64,000 nt of DNA from Pyrenophora tritici-repentis. Taxonomy: Eukaryota > Ascomycota > Dothideomycetes > Pleosporales > Pleosporaceae. Shown piece by piece: positions 41,291 to 52,448 of this stretch. The notes beneath the pieces were generated by a model that was not told where the DNA came from, did not search any database, and saw nothing but the letters and a program-made list of their open reading frames with translations. The stretch's first letter is position 1; every line of letters begins with the position of its first letter. The stretch spans positions 1,984,001 to 2,048,000 of the forward strand of contig NC_089398.1 of assembly GCF_003171515.1 (NCBI RefSeq), given 5' to 3'. A program made the position numbers and the translations under genes.

Positions 41291-44200
41291 CAATGAGCAA
41301 GCTGAGCGAGCTCAGCCAATTGGCTTGCTCAGCCAATTGAGCGGAGGCCAGCAGCTCGCTCGGCTCGCTCGGATTGGCTGAAACAGGGCTGTCAGCTCGC
41401 TCGGCTTGATGGGCTCAGTCCCGATTAGGAAAGTTATATAGAAACCTTGGTGTTGAGTTTCTCAGCTAATATCCCACTTATGTACACCGTATTTCGCGTC
41501 CATCTCCTCATCGCTGATAGCCTCCTTTACAGGCACCTCACCACTGCCAAATCCAGCTCTTATCCATCGTCGATCGCACTGTATTGCTGCTAGAAGTTGC
41601 GGAGAAATGCTGCGCCGACGGGGCTCGAGGAGGTCACCCAGCTCGCTGAATAAGCGCTCACACTCACAGCTTGAGCCTGGGATTGATAGCATGTCGATAG
41701 CAAATTTGCTAAGGCTGGGTAGCGATCGCGGAGTCCTACCCAGTATTTTATAGGGTCGACGCCCTCGCTAGCGATCGGTTCGCTGCGTTTCCAAGCCTCA
41801 TATTCATCCTCCTCGTTCTCCGTAAGCCCTGCAGGCTCAATAAAGCTGTTGATAGCGTCGTCTATATCATTGTGCCTGACTTTGGGGCGTAAGCGCGGCT
41901 TCGGTAAGCTTTTGTACTCCGCCCACAAATGTTGAAACTTGCGGTTGCTGCTCTCTAGCCAATCAGGCTTATCCGCCCACGCTGCGTCAAGGTAGCTTTT
42001 GTAGCGAGGATGAAGGATTGTAGCAGCATAGTAAGCTGGCGAGAGGTCGAGCTTGTTGTAGTACTCGCGGGCTTTAACTAGGGCAGCGCGGAGGTTGATA
42101 GCAAGGTGGTCTTCGGGTGACTCTGTATGCTCATCGTGAATGACGTCTTCATAGCTTTGCAAGCGGTCCTCATAGACTCCAAGTAAGTATTCAAATACTG
42201 GAATAACCTCAGCGATTGCTCCAAAAGCACCGCTTTTGCCGCGGCCTTCAAGCCGTTTTGTAGCTTGTTTCAGTGGCCTGAGCACATCAATATACTCAGC
42301 AATCACCTGCCAGTCATGGGCATTGATCCCATCAGACCTCATCCAATCCGGCGCTGCAGGCAGCTTGTTGTTACGACTTCGGGCGTACGCGTCTTCAGTT
42401 TCAATCTTCTGAATATGGTAGTTGGCGTACCCATTAACCGCTAATTGCAACTCAACAGCGCGCTCAAAACACGAAACGTAAGAGTTCCAGCGAGTAACAA
42501 CTGGCTTGACGGGCTCCTTGATTTTGTGCTGTTCTGTTGGCGCGTTGACAGGCTGGTCCCTAATAGCGAGCTTCTGATACTTCTCAAAAAGAGCGTACTG
42601 TTGTGGTGTTTTGATGTAGTTGATAACCGCGAGAAGCACTCCTAATGGTCCATCGCCTCGCCAAGTAGCCATGTTCTCAGCTTCGTTCACGCGCTCAGTC
42701 TCCTCGTTGTCGTAGGACTCTTTCTCCTCACCCCAGAGTAGCATCTGGCCAATGAGATTAAGCGTATGAGGACCGCAGCGAAGGCGACGCTCGGTAGCGC
42801 TGAAGCCCATCTGCAAGGCGAGAGTGTTGATCGTGGTGTTGTTGTTATGTGCGTTGTCGAGGACGAAGTAACCGAGCTTGCCCACAGTGATTTCGAACTG
42901 CTTGAATATTGCCATCACGACCTCAGCCATGGCCTCGCCGGTGTGGGCACCTGTCAGTTGTGGGAGCGCAATAGGCAAGTCCCTGAGCTCGCCAGAGCTA
43001 TCAACGTAGTGGGCGACGATACCTAAGTAACCGCGCTTGCCACCTTTTGTCGTCCATCCGTCAAAGCTTATATGGACTTTGCTCATTGATTCTGAAAGGC
43101 TTGCGACAACCTTTGGTAACAGGTAGTTGTACAGGCGTATAACGTATCGTGAGACGCTGTTATGAGATGCCCACAGGGCTCGTTCTGCCTCTACGCTAGC
43201 TAATTGTATCATATTGCGAAAAGACGATGATTCGAATTGTGAGAGTGGGAGGTTGTTTTCGACGAGCCAGGTGACGGCCGCAAGCCTAAACTCTTGTATA
43301 TTGAAGTTGGTAAGCTCGTTGGCAACAGCCTGAGAGCAGCCCTTCTGAAGGGCGCGTTCGAGGAGAGTTTCTTTCCGAGGAGCGACGGTAGTGCGCTTAC
43401 TTGGAGGCTTCAAGCCATGACCTTTCTTGTCTTCTCCGAGATGACGTGCTGGCGCTGATGGAGACTGCGAGACGTCATGTATGCCACGGCCAACAGTAGT
43501 GAACTTGTGCTTATAGCAATAGTGGCAGATCCACGTGACTTTTGCGACGTTGCTGCGCAAGGCGATGCGATAGCTATGGCTGTATACCCAGCTTGCTCGG
43601 TTCGAAAGTGATGTGGGCGGCTTGCAGTGCTTTGGGTAGCGACTCCAATTAAAGCCGTCGTATTTGTCCTCTACCCATACGAAACCCTCGTCGACAGCCT
43701 CGCTAGCTGCTCCTGAAGCTGCAACAGTGGCATGCTCGCTGCCCTCAGGTGGTGGGATGATTGTCTCTTCGGCGCGCGACTCTCGGAGGGTCGCTTCAAA
43801 ATTTGGTGCTTGTGGCGCGGCGACGAGAGCTTGACGCGGCGACAGCGGTGGAGGAGGTGGAGATGGTGAGAATGGCCGAGTATCGACTAGCACAGGTTGG
43901 CTGGCAGTCCCGCGATGACGCGCTGCGACTCTAGGGCGCTTCGAAGTTGTCGCGATTTCTAGAGCATTAACGCGTGTTCTTTTTGCTGGCATTATAGCAA
44001 CGGCGAGGTAGATAATAGCTGCAAATAGAGACGCGTTGATGGAGTATAGGTGAGTGTGGTGGGTGATAAGTAGTAAGTGAAGTGTCGCAGAAGGAGAATA
44101 TTGTTGCCAGGCCGTTAGCCGGAAATTTAGTAGCTTATTTGCTAGAAATATAGCAAAAAAGAGTGTATTTTAGGTTATAACTAGGTTTCGAACTTACGCA

Positions 44201-44412
44201 CTACACCTAAAAATCATCGTGAGATTGCCCCTCCACCAAGTCCTTCAGCCCCAAGTTTCCAACCGCCCCATCCAACCAAGCTAAGCAAGCTGACTGAGCG
44301 AGCGCCTATCCCTAAGCTCGCTCGGCTTGCAAGCGCGCACTGCGCGCTCAGCTCATTCGGCTTGGTCAAAACGTCCAAGCCGAGCGAGCTGAGCGAGCCG
44401 GCTCGCTCGTTG
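41291..44412 (-). mobile_element. hAT-3 element (about 3.1 kb)
   Basis: Ends resemble each other in inverted orientation (CAATGAGCAAGC at the left, CAACGAGCGAGC on the reverse strand at the right). Both subterminal regions (41291-41430 and 44275-44412) are rich in AGCGAGC/GCTCGCT motifs. I could not find a matching 8-bp duplication (flanks ACAGATGT and ACAAGTAT), so the exact ends are provisional. Confidence 0.65.
41462..43992 (-). CDS. hAT-3 transposase, near-intact with one C-run frameshift
   Basis: ATG at 43992 (MPAKRTRVNALEIATTSKRP). N-terminal low-complexity region; BED-type finger (WICHYCY...RHLGEDKKGH); RNase H-like core with VHISFDGWTTKGG, GYFVLDNAHNNNTT, RLRCGPHTLNLIGQ and KPVVTRWNSYVS; and C-terminal dimerisation motif (LSIPGSSCECERLFSELGDLL) ending at TGA 41462. 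The only defect is a one-base change near 41720, where a CCC run (TACCCAGCC) is one base short of what the family frame needs. No in-frame stops occur over some 840 codons. If the missing base is a sequencing error, this is an intact transposase. Confidence 0.9.
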
Positions 44413-44436
44413 ACAAGTATGCCAGCATCAGAGATA

Positions 44437-44568
44437 TATCATGTAAATAGACCCTGATTATGGCTACATATAAGGTGGCCATGACAGCACAACAGACAAC
44501 ACAACACAATATACTCTGATTACTGCCTCGCGCGGTTACACTTTGATTGACTGCATTCACTGCAACAC
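44437..44568 (+). repeat. fragment related to the 5' part of the first Fot1-like element
   Basis: ATGTAAATAGACCCTG through CTGCATTCACTGCAACAC matches about 20497-20618 with scattered differences. It sits next to the right end of hAT-3. Confidence 0.75.
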
Positions 44569-44725
44569 TATGTGTACGGTTCACCCACTCCAACATGAGT
44601 TGAAGCAACAATGCTAGACAGAACGCTGAAATGCGCTTAGCACGGACAGAAATTGATTCGACAGACGGTAACAGGTGGGAGTATTGACTTAGTATTGATA
44701 TCATCACTCATACCTACTTCTGTCT

Positions 44726-44889
44726 TGTCGAGACGCGGTGAGAGCCTTCACTAGTATTCACGGTGAATCAGGCTTCCCGTGCTCTGATTGGCCAGGCACT
44801 GATTAGTCAGCTGCTCCGTGCGCGCACCATAGATATTCTCCCTCCTCCCGTAGCTCCAATACAACAAGTCCACACACGTTTCTCCACCT
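44726..44889 (+). repeat. dispersed repeat R, copy 2
   Basis: Near-identical to 29039-29203, differing at a few bases including one T fewer in a T run. Unique sequence on both sides differs from copy 1, so these are two insertions or a duplicated end of an unknown element. Confidence 0.75.
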
Positions 44890-45670
44890 TCATCAGCACC
44901 GCGGCCCAACATCTGTCTAAGCACAGCATGTTCATGCATAAGGGCCCACCAAATGAGCCGGAAGCTCACGGCACCTTGATATGACCATGCATAAGGGCCG
45001 TGCTTTTGAATACAGAACCGGACCGAGGGCTACCCTGTAACGAGCTTCCCAACGCCTGGCTCGGCTCAACGCCCGATTTAGATACTCAAACAGTAATGAA
45101 ACTTGCGGCTATAGGGCCTCTTACAATGGCCATTATCACATAACTTTCTAGTATAGGTAGGCGTCTATACAGCTTGGGATGATACATAGCCACCCGAATC
45201 TAGCGGGAGGGGTAATCGAATGTTACAAACGAACAAGAGATGCCCCTGGAGAGTGCAAGAAGCTCGGTTGGTGGCTAACCGACGCAAGGAACGAAAGAGA
45301 TGATCGGCGCGGTGCGCTAGGATCACGTGACTGCTGCCACGCCAAGGCGGAACCTAAGGGGGATGGCAACTGCCACTGGCAGGGGTAGATATCAGTGATG
45401 CCAGGCCTCAGCCGTGATGGTCACAGAACAGAGCCAACAAGTATGTAGATGTGGAGGACTGTCTTTGTGCGCTTGTTGTAGTCTATTCTCATGCCTAGGT
45501 TCTTGCCTTAGCCAGATTGATACTTAGTTATTCTATCGCTTACATAGAACTTGATTGTTAAGACCAAACATCTGCTACCCCGCATCGTCGCCAGACAACC
45601 CACGCGAAGCTTCAACATTAAGTCTTACCTGCCTTGGCGCGAGCCAGGATTACAAGAGCAGTATAGCCCC
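44890..45670. other. sequence without recognisable features
   Basis: Only short uninformative reading frames. No gene, repeat or RNA recognised. Confidence 0.4.
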
Positions 45671-45832
45671 TAGACTCCGCAACAATCAATTCAATCCGGT
45701 CACTCTCCTAGACCCACTTACCTATCTAGGTAGGGCTTAAACTCCTATAGGTAACTACTAGGCTTAAAGCGGTAATCAATCAATCCAATCTGAACCTTCT
45801 AGGACCCACTTAATTGATTGTTGCGGACTGTG
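45671..45832 (+). mobile_element. MITE-A copy 2 (162 bp)
   Basis: Appears identical to the 28282 copy and in the same orientation. The 8-bp duplication ATAGCCCC lies at 45663-45670 and 45833-45840. Confidence 0.95.
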
Positions 45833-45840
45833 ATAGCCCC

Positions 45841-46919
45841 CTCCGTGTAAAGTCTACTCAGGCACCGTGGCGTGACCGAAGAGACCCCGGGACTACATAG
45901 CTGCTGCTGCACTAGTGATTAGCGCACGAGCTTCTGCTCCTGTTGTGGGTAGAGAGCCTGTCGATTTTGAGCCTTGTGGCTACATGAAGTTGATACACAT
46001 TGATGCCTTCGCATGAGTGTTGTACTCTCAACACCATATCTTTTTGCAATCTACGTATAGCTAACCTTCTCACCAGGCTTTCAGAATTGAATGACTGCAA
46101 GCGCAGCCCTAGTTGGTTTTATATTTATCGAGTTATGCTGTCTCAAAGTCGGGTAGCTGTTTGGCTGGAGCGCGCGCTTCGGGGCGAAACCCGGTAAGTC
46201 TGGGAATGGCAGAGCGTTTTCCGGGACAATCCTAGTATTGCTATGTGCTGGAACAGCGATAGCTGCTGCAACGGGCTTACTGTACATTAGAGTTTGGAGG
46301 AACGGCTCAGACCTTGTCGTAAGCTCTGATGCGTTGATGATGACGTGATGCCATTGTATCCGAGCCCCTTATTAGAAATCGAATCAAACTAATCATGATT
46401 GTGTAATAACTACAAGCGTTTAGTCTCTATATCTCGAGTCTCTACACAATGAAGTACATATGCTAAGGGTGGTGAATGTGCTGTCTTGTGTCATTGAACA
46501 AAACTCTCTAAGCTGTAGGTTTATACATGCCGAGAAACAGACCAAGTTATCTGGGCATGTCCATCTAACTGTACAAGTCGTCATTAGCTTACAACTGTGC
46601 CACCATATCTGATATGGGATCTTGGTAGATACTGGAATAACCACCTTGTTACAGTACGTACACTCTGATGCACTGGCAGTTTCCGCTTTTTGCATGCCAC
46701 CTAGCTTTTATCCCGCGTAATCCATCGTCTAGCCTAGTGCACACTTGCCCAGAAGGTCATAGGCTCTACAGGTGTTAAGTTTCGATCGGTCCGGAACATT
46801 CGCGGATGAACGACTGAAGGCATTGCTGACAAGAGCTAGCGCTATTCGGATAAGATCATGGTCAGACGAGAGAGGCTTAGCGTGAGATGAGAGATTTATT
46901 GCTTGCAAGATCCGGAAGC
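45841..46919. other. sequence without supported genes
   Basis: Short open stretches only. One hydrophobic run (LVLLCAGTAIAAATGLLYI, near 46232-46290) could be the end of a decayed membrane-protein gene, but nothing around it supports this. Confidence 0.35.
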
Positions 46920-47047
46920 CAGACTCCGCAACAATCAATCGATTGACATGATTGATTCCTATATAGGTTAAAGAATTACTTCATTAGGCAGCCTTTAACC
47001 TAGATAGGAATCAATCATGCCGATCCGATTGATTGTTGCGGCTTCCG
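46920..47047 (+). mobile_element. MITE-B copy 1 (128 bp) with altered right terminus
   Basis: Starts CAGACTCCGCAACAATCAAT. The inner part is foldback (GATTGATTCCTATATAGG inverted near 47000). The last six bases are CTTCCG instead of AGTCTG. The flanking octamers are CCGGAAGC (46912-46919) and GCGGAAGC (47048-47055), one mismatch. Confidence 0.85.
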
Positions 47048-47387
47048 GCGGAAGCCGCAATGTACCGTAACAAATAGCCTGTAGATCTAATCTTACATAC
47101 GTCCGGAACTTCCGTGATGTCGGCCCTGCTATATCGCTTGCCGCCGACTCGTACTGGTACGGCCCTAGTAGAGTAGCGTGCGTCTTGAACAATCATAGCA
47201 GTCGTTGAAGGACTTTTGCACCACTTGGTGTTGTAGCCATCATTTGCTGTTTTGGCTGAGATAAAGGCGAAGCTCTATATGTCGCGTGCTATGTGCTGAT
47301 ACGTGGATCACATGGCAACAAGAGCTCCCTCTTCGAGCGGTCCGAAATACATCCGTGATGCTGGAGATTTTGTATGCCAATTAACGT

Positions 47388-47521
47388 CCGTCCCTCTGCG
47401 ACGAGAAACCCGGTGGTCCGAGAACAACTAATGAGAGCGCAAGGATGGCAGGTTTTACAACATAGCGTTGTGTCTCATTGGCTGTTCTCAGCCTACCGGG
47501 TTTCTCGTCGCAGAGGGACGG
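47388..47521. mobile_element. 134-bp foldback (MITE-C-like) element
   Basis: CCGTCCCTCTGCGACGAGAA at 47388 is mirrored at 47521, with the inverted match continuing imperfectly for about 50 bp. No target duplication found. It is unrelated to MITE-A or MITE-B. Confidence 0.65.
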
Positions 47522-47566
47522 AAGTTACCTTTGCTTTCACCCTGTCCTTGACACGGGCCTTTGGAC

Positions 47567-47728
47567 CACAGTCCGCAACAATCAATTAAGTGGGTCCTAG
47601 AAGGTTCAGATTGGATTGATTGATTACCGCTTTAAGCCTAGTAGTTACCTATAGGAGTTTAAGCCCTACCTAGATAGGTAAGTGGGTCTAGGAGAGTGAC
47701 CGGATTGAATTGATTGTTGCGGAGTCTA
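47567..47728 (-). mobile_element. MITE-A copy 3 (162 bp, reverse)
   Basis: Appears identical in reverse orientation. The 8-bp duplication CTTTGGAC lies at 47559-47566 and 47729-47736. Confidence 0.95.
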
Positions 47729-47963
47729 CTTTGGACAATTCTGGACATCAAAGAACCTACCCTGTTAGGGCCGTAAAACGGCCCTTCTGATTATTACGAG
47801 CCGCATGTTGTCAGACTCTATATGACGCGTCCCCGCATTAGCTTTAGAGCAACATGATTGGACCATGTTAGCCTCGAGGCGGTACTTAGGCTGAGGGTGC
47901 TAGATTGATGATACTCAATCTTGTCTCTGACAAAAGATCTACTTTCCATGTATTACAGATGCC

Positions 47964-50687
47964 ATGAGTTCTCAAGCAACCGCTTCTCGTACAAAACTCA
48001 CTCGCCGGAGAGGTGCATGTCAAGAATGTCGCCTGAAGAAGGTTCGGTGTGCGTTGCACTGCTTCCCACCCTGGAAAATATATACTAAGGCCACTATGAT
48101 AGGTAACGGAGAACGCCCATGCCAAGGCTGCAAAGTAATGAATTACTTAGTATAAACTACTGCTGAAAGCTGATGGTAACATAGAAAACCACGACTGCGT
48201 GTGTCTACATGCATACCCGACGCTTACAGGGCTCTCGAGGCTCCATAGATGGTTCAATCACACCTAGTCATGACATCCTCCCCAGTGTAACTTCGCCCTT
48301 ACACTCAACGGACAATGTAATGACGCCAATCTCTCTTGACTTGTTCAATTTCATCCATCAGGACTACACAGATCATCGAAGCGGACTTACTATATCCAGC
48401 CCGGGAGAAGGCCCAGCACAGGGGGTTTCTCAAGAAACGCCTCGCTATCTAGATACTGGCTTATTTAATCAATCCTTTCTGAATGCGGCAATTCGAGAAG
48501 GTAGGTCTGCTTATATATTTACTATGTTGCATCTCCTTCTTAACAACATACCAGACTCCGCAACAATCAATCGATCGACATGATTGATTCCTATATAGGT
48601 TAAAGAGTTACTTTATTAGGCAGCCTTTAACCTAGATAGGAATCAATCATGCCGATCCGATTGATTGTTGCGGAGTCTGCAACATACCTCTTTATGCTGG
48701 CTACGTCATGCTGTACGACCCGAGATGTATCAATGAAGCAGCACTAACACTTGAAAGAAGAAAGCCGCACGCAACAGATCAGCTTGTCGAGCCAGGTGTT
48801 ACAATCCAGTCACGAAAGCAACGATGATACGGCCGCTTTCGAGAATATCCCAAGCCTGCCTATACACCAAGACAGCGGAGTTGACTTAAACAACCTGATG
48901 AAAGATGCTTTGAATGAGCAGTTCATTCTCCCGTGTTTCCCAAGTCTGGCATCGCGAGTCCTAGCAGAACCCGTCAATGTTAGTAGTTCTTTGCAGACGT
49001 GAAGCACAACAATGCTAATCTAGGACTAAGGATATCCCGGCTCCGAGTGGGTGCGACATTACTGCTGCTATTCAATCCTCAAATCTAGGAGACTCTAGGA
49101 AGCAAGCAGTGTTAGGAAAGATCAGCAAGTTACTTTCATTCGATTGTCAAATATGTCTTCCGTTGTTCTGGAGAAGCGTTAGTGGTGAGAAAGAACGCCT
49201 AGCTCCAGACATGAGGAACCCAGAGATCAGTACATGGCTTCAAAGTACGTCTATAATTGTATACACTATATTAGTTAGCTGACCAGGCCAAGAAGCTTTC
49301 CAGGAGCCCGGAGGGTAGGTCTACTAGGATTCACGATCCAAATACAATCTAACATAAAGTAGTTTAAACGCTTTCCTGAGCATACACCAGATCCTCCACA
49401 TACACAGAACAGTTCTGGGCTCTCCGCAAACCTCTATCTACGTCTCCGAGTTATCTTTACTTCTAGTTGCAATAACTTGGGGGGCCTTGCTTGACACAAG
49501 CTTTGACAACTCTGCTAAAGCGGCTCTTGCAGATGCTATTACGGAGATGATAAAACTTCTACTTGGACAACCCAATACTATCAACAAGTTTCTTGTACGT
49601 GAACCATGAGAGCCCTTCATGTCTCTGCTAAACCATTTTAGGCTCTTGTTGCTATGGTTCGTGGAAAGCTAAGAGATATGATGCAAGCTATCTAACACGT
49701 CCAGCTTTGCCTTGCCGAAACAATGGGCCTGGAAGACGAACATGCGCTAATCCTAGGGTGTGTTGGGACAGCAGGTTCTTTGAAGCTGCATATGGGACCT
49801 GTAGTGCGTAGTTCTTGCTACAATAACGAGCAGGTCGGCCAGGTGGAGAAAGCTTTGCGGATGCTCTACTGTATCGATAAGTCCTATGCATTAAGGTGGA
49901 AAACGATTCCGGTGAGTATACTTTCGATGGTAAGAGAGCTACAGATCGATGAGTACTGACAGGGATAGCTCCTTAGCAAAGACTCTCTCCCAAGAGCGGA
50001 TACAGGAAATAATCTGCCCCTTGGCAAAGATTCATCGGTAGTATCAGTTGAGCTTTTGCATGCCCGGACCCAGTATGCGCACATGTGTTTGCAGATAGTA
50101 GAATTGCGCAAAGTTGTCCAAGAGGCTACATCTGATTACTTGCTGGCAAAGATTACGGAGCTGGCGACTGCATTAGACAACTGGCACAAATCGATCACAG
50201 AGAACGCAGTTATACCGTCACTAGAAGAGGAGGCAGCTAGACGTGTTGGACATCAGGCTTTCTGCCAGTATCATGAGGCATTGCTTCACCTGGTAAGCAT
50301 TTACCCGCGAAACCAACATGGTCGCTCCGATTTGCTGCACCAAAATTACCAGATGGTACGTCAGCGATCTATGCGGGATGTTGTAATTTCGTGCGATACG
50401 ATTTCGTTGAACGATCTGCTTCAAGACCAGTAAGCATTAACAGATCCGAGGAATACTTGAAGTACCGAGTCTAATTGTTGCCCAGGAACTACATTTTTAC
50501 AAGCGTTCTCGCATTCTGTTTGCTTGCCCAGGATTTGCTGCTGAGCCAAGATATGGAATTGAGAAGAGAGAACCAAGCCTTACTTAGCGTTGCTTCTGGA
50601 CTCTTTGCTCGGATACATATTATGTATCCAAGAAGTTCCATCTTTGAAGAAGTTTCTGGTCTGCTGGCCATCATAAATGATAGGTGA
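47964..50687 (+). CDS. Zn2Cys6 (Gal4-type) fungal transcription factor, MITE-invaded
   Basis: ATG at 47964. Exons 47964-48048, 48103-48134 and 48185-about 48500 splice in phase to complete the binuclear zinc cluster: CQECRLKKVRC, then NGERPCQGC, then KKTTTAC, all six cysteines with normal spacing. A linker with SLDLFNFIHQDYTDH follows. A MITE-B copy lies at 48552-48679, just past a GTAGGT donor at 48501, so probably in an intron. Downstream pieces continue the fungal-specific middle homology region, including FILPCFPSLASRVL, LLLVAITWGALLDTS, the diagnostic EKALRMLYCIDKSYALRWKTIP and a C-terminal helical block ending IINDR at 50687. At least five introns are needed, and I could not resolve every splice in the MITE-flanking and 49.0-49.8 kb parts. 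The gene may be intact, mis-spliced or decaying. Its targets are unknown. Confidence 0.7.
48552..48679 (+). mobile_element. MITE-B copy 2 (128 bp), in the transcription-factor gene
   Basis: Perfect ends CAGACTCCGCAACAATCAAT / inverted, and 8-bp duplication CAACATAC at 48544-48551 and 48680-48687. Confidence 0.95.
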
Positions 50688-50924
50688 ACCTGTTTACATA
50701 GGATCTATTCCATGTTAACGCTGTCATATGCCAAACATGGTAACTATTGGGTGAATAGCCAAAAGTGCCAAAAGTGCTTTACAAGTGAGCCACGCATACC
50801 GAGTCTATGCACTGATCGAGCCGCCCAGCCAAAATCAGAGCCTCAGCAAAATGAGGTTGTAGGGCCACGTACAAAAGTTTTTATCGCGAGATTCTTTGAT
50901 GTTGCAGTAATAAGATGCAAGCAA

Positions 50925-52012
50925 TCAAGTTGTGCTAATTTGTTTACCCGGTAACTTGATTTGACGTCTGCGCGTTGTTGTTTTGACTAGAGGTTGTGGC
51001 GGCGGAGATGCAACGACACTACTACTTGTAGCAACTGCGCCGCAAATCTCCTTGCGCTGCTGAAGCTCTAGAGATTTACTCTTCACGCTGTGCCTGTATA
51101 CAGTTGAAAGCGTAGTGCAGAGGCCTTCGTTTTCGTGGTAGAGGAGCTCATTTTGGACCTGCATCGAGTACAATGAAGCGCTCAGCCACTTGGCTTCAAC
51201 TTTGACGGCATTCTTGACAACAGCATCAAATAAATTGCGCAGCTGATCCCAGGTATTGCCGTCACCGTGCTCTTCAATATCTAAGTCCTCGTCTTGTTGT
51301 GGTGTTGTAGTTTTGAACCGCCGCAGTACGGCGTCAGCAGAGGGCGGCGCGACGCCTGTAGCTTCAAAGGCTTTGAGTATGTTACCGCGCATAAACGTGG
51401 AGTTGTATGAGACCCCAAAAACAAGAAAGGTCGCTTTTCTTGACGGGTATAAGCCTTGGCTGCGTTGAAGATGCCGAGAAAGCTCGCGAAAGCGGCGCAA
51501 ATATTATGGCATCTAACGGCTGTAGGGTATGAGTTAGATACGGTGGAAATACCACCAAAAGGATCTTGTTCGCGTCGCAATGTTCGATAGACTCCGTGTT
51601 GAGGTAGCTGCCATGGCCTTCAAGGATGATGGTACGATAACTCACCCGCGCTTTGCTTTTCATATAGCGATCAAACACCTGTTCAAGCCAGGCCAACCTG
51701 ACCTCGTTTTTTTTTCAGCCTTTCGGTGATGTAGCAAATAACAGGGTGTTTTCGAAAATCTACGTCGTGCGCAACCAGGTGCTGCGAAGGCCGGCCTTTC
51801 CTTCAAAGATTACGGCTAGCTGTCACGCCTCCCCATCAACACAAATACATGCCAGATTTGTCACCCACCCCCTGTTGCCATCTTGCAAAGCCGCCTTGAT
51901 CTTCTTTTGCTGCTAAAGCTGTTTTGCTTACATCCTTTGGAGGCCTCGTTCATTCCTAGCATATTCTTGCTAGGCCGCTCGGTATGGCGGGCCGCTCGGT
52001 GGTGAAACACGT
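50925..52012 (-). pseudogene. Fot5/pogo-type transposase relic
   Basis: Pieces in several frames: RTIILEGHGSYLNTESIEHCDANKILLVVFPPYLTHTLQPLDAIIFAPLSRAF (second and third catalytic Asp regions), then ILKAFEATGVAPPSADAVLRRF and a helical C-terminus. The N-terminal half is mostly lost. The right end at 52012 reads as the inverted ACGTGTTTC with TA at 52013-52014, matching the terminal type of the Fot1-like elements. The left end was not found. Confidence 0.75.
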
Positions 52013-52448
52013 TACGCATCTTCAGAGGTCCAATTTTCGGGTGAATTGCCGCGTGGCTCGCTGGCTTAGGTGGCTTGTCTGGATGACTCGCTCGGGTGTC
52101 AACCGCGTTAGCATTTTATCCGCGATACCCGTATCCGAAGTTCAATCCCAGCTTGAATTCGGACTAGTTCGTATTATCTAGCTCGGCCTCCCAACGGTTA
52201 GGTTTCTAGCTTCTCAAATCTTCCTACCGGAAAACGGCTGCAGCTTGATATGAGAGTGATTAGCGGCCGAACAACAAGGTACAGGGTCTAGGTTGAGGTG
52301 TTCCGTGGACCATTCATAACAATGATCCCTCCCAAAATCACGGCTACTGCGTCACATAGAATCCGGCCTCCTATTTGGTTCAATCGCAAAACGTCAAACA
52401 GACACAAGCAACTATTTATCTGTTCCTATCCATTTGTCTGCTACGACA

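Noticed and set aside
45181..45388. Possible small gene (69-residue frame)
   Set aside because: No homology-like features, no intron signals and surrounding debris; not supported.
46081..46345. Possible remnant of a membrane-protein gene
   Set aside because: Only one hydrophobic run in one frame; too little to support a gene.
47388..47521. Third copy family of the MITE-A/B burst
   Set aside because: Different terminal sequence and no 8-bp duplication; kept as a separate foldback element.
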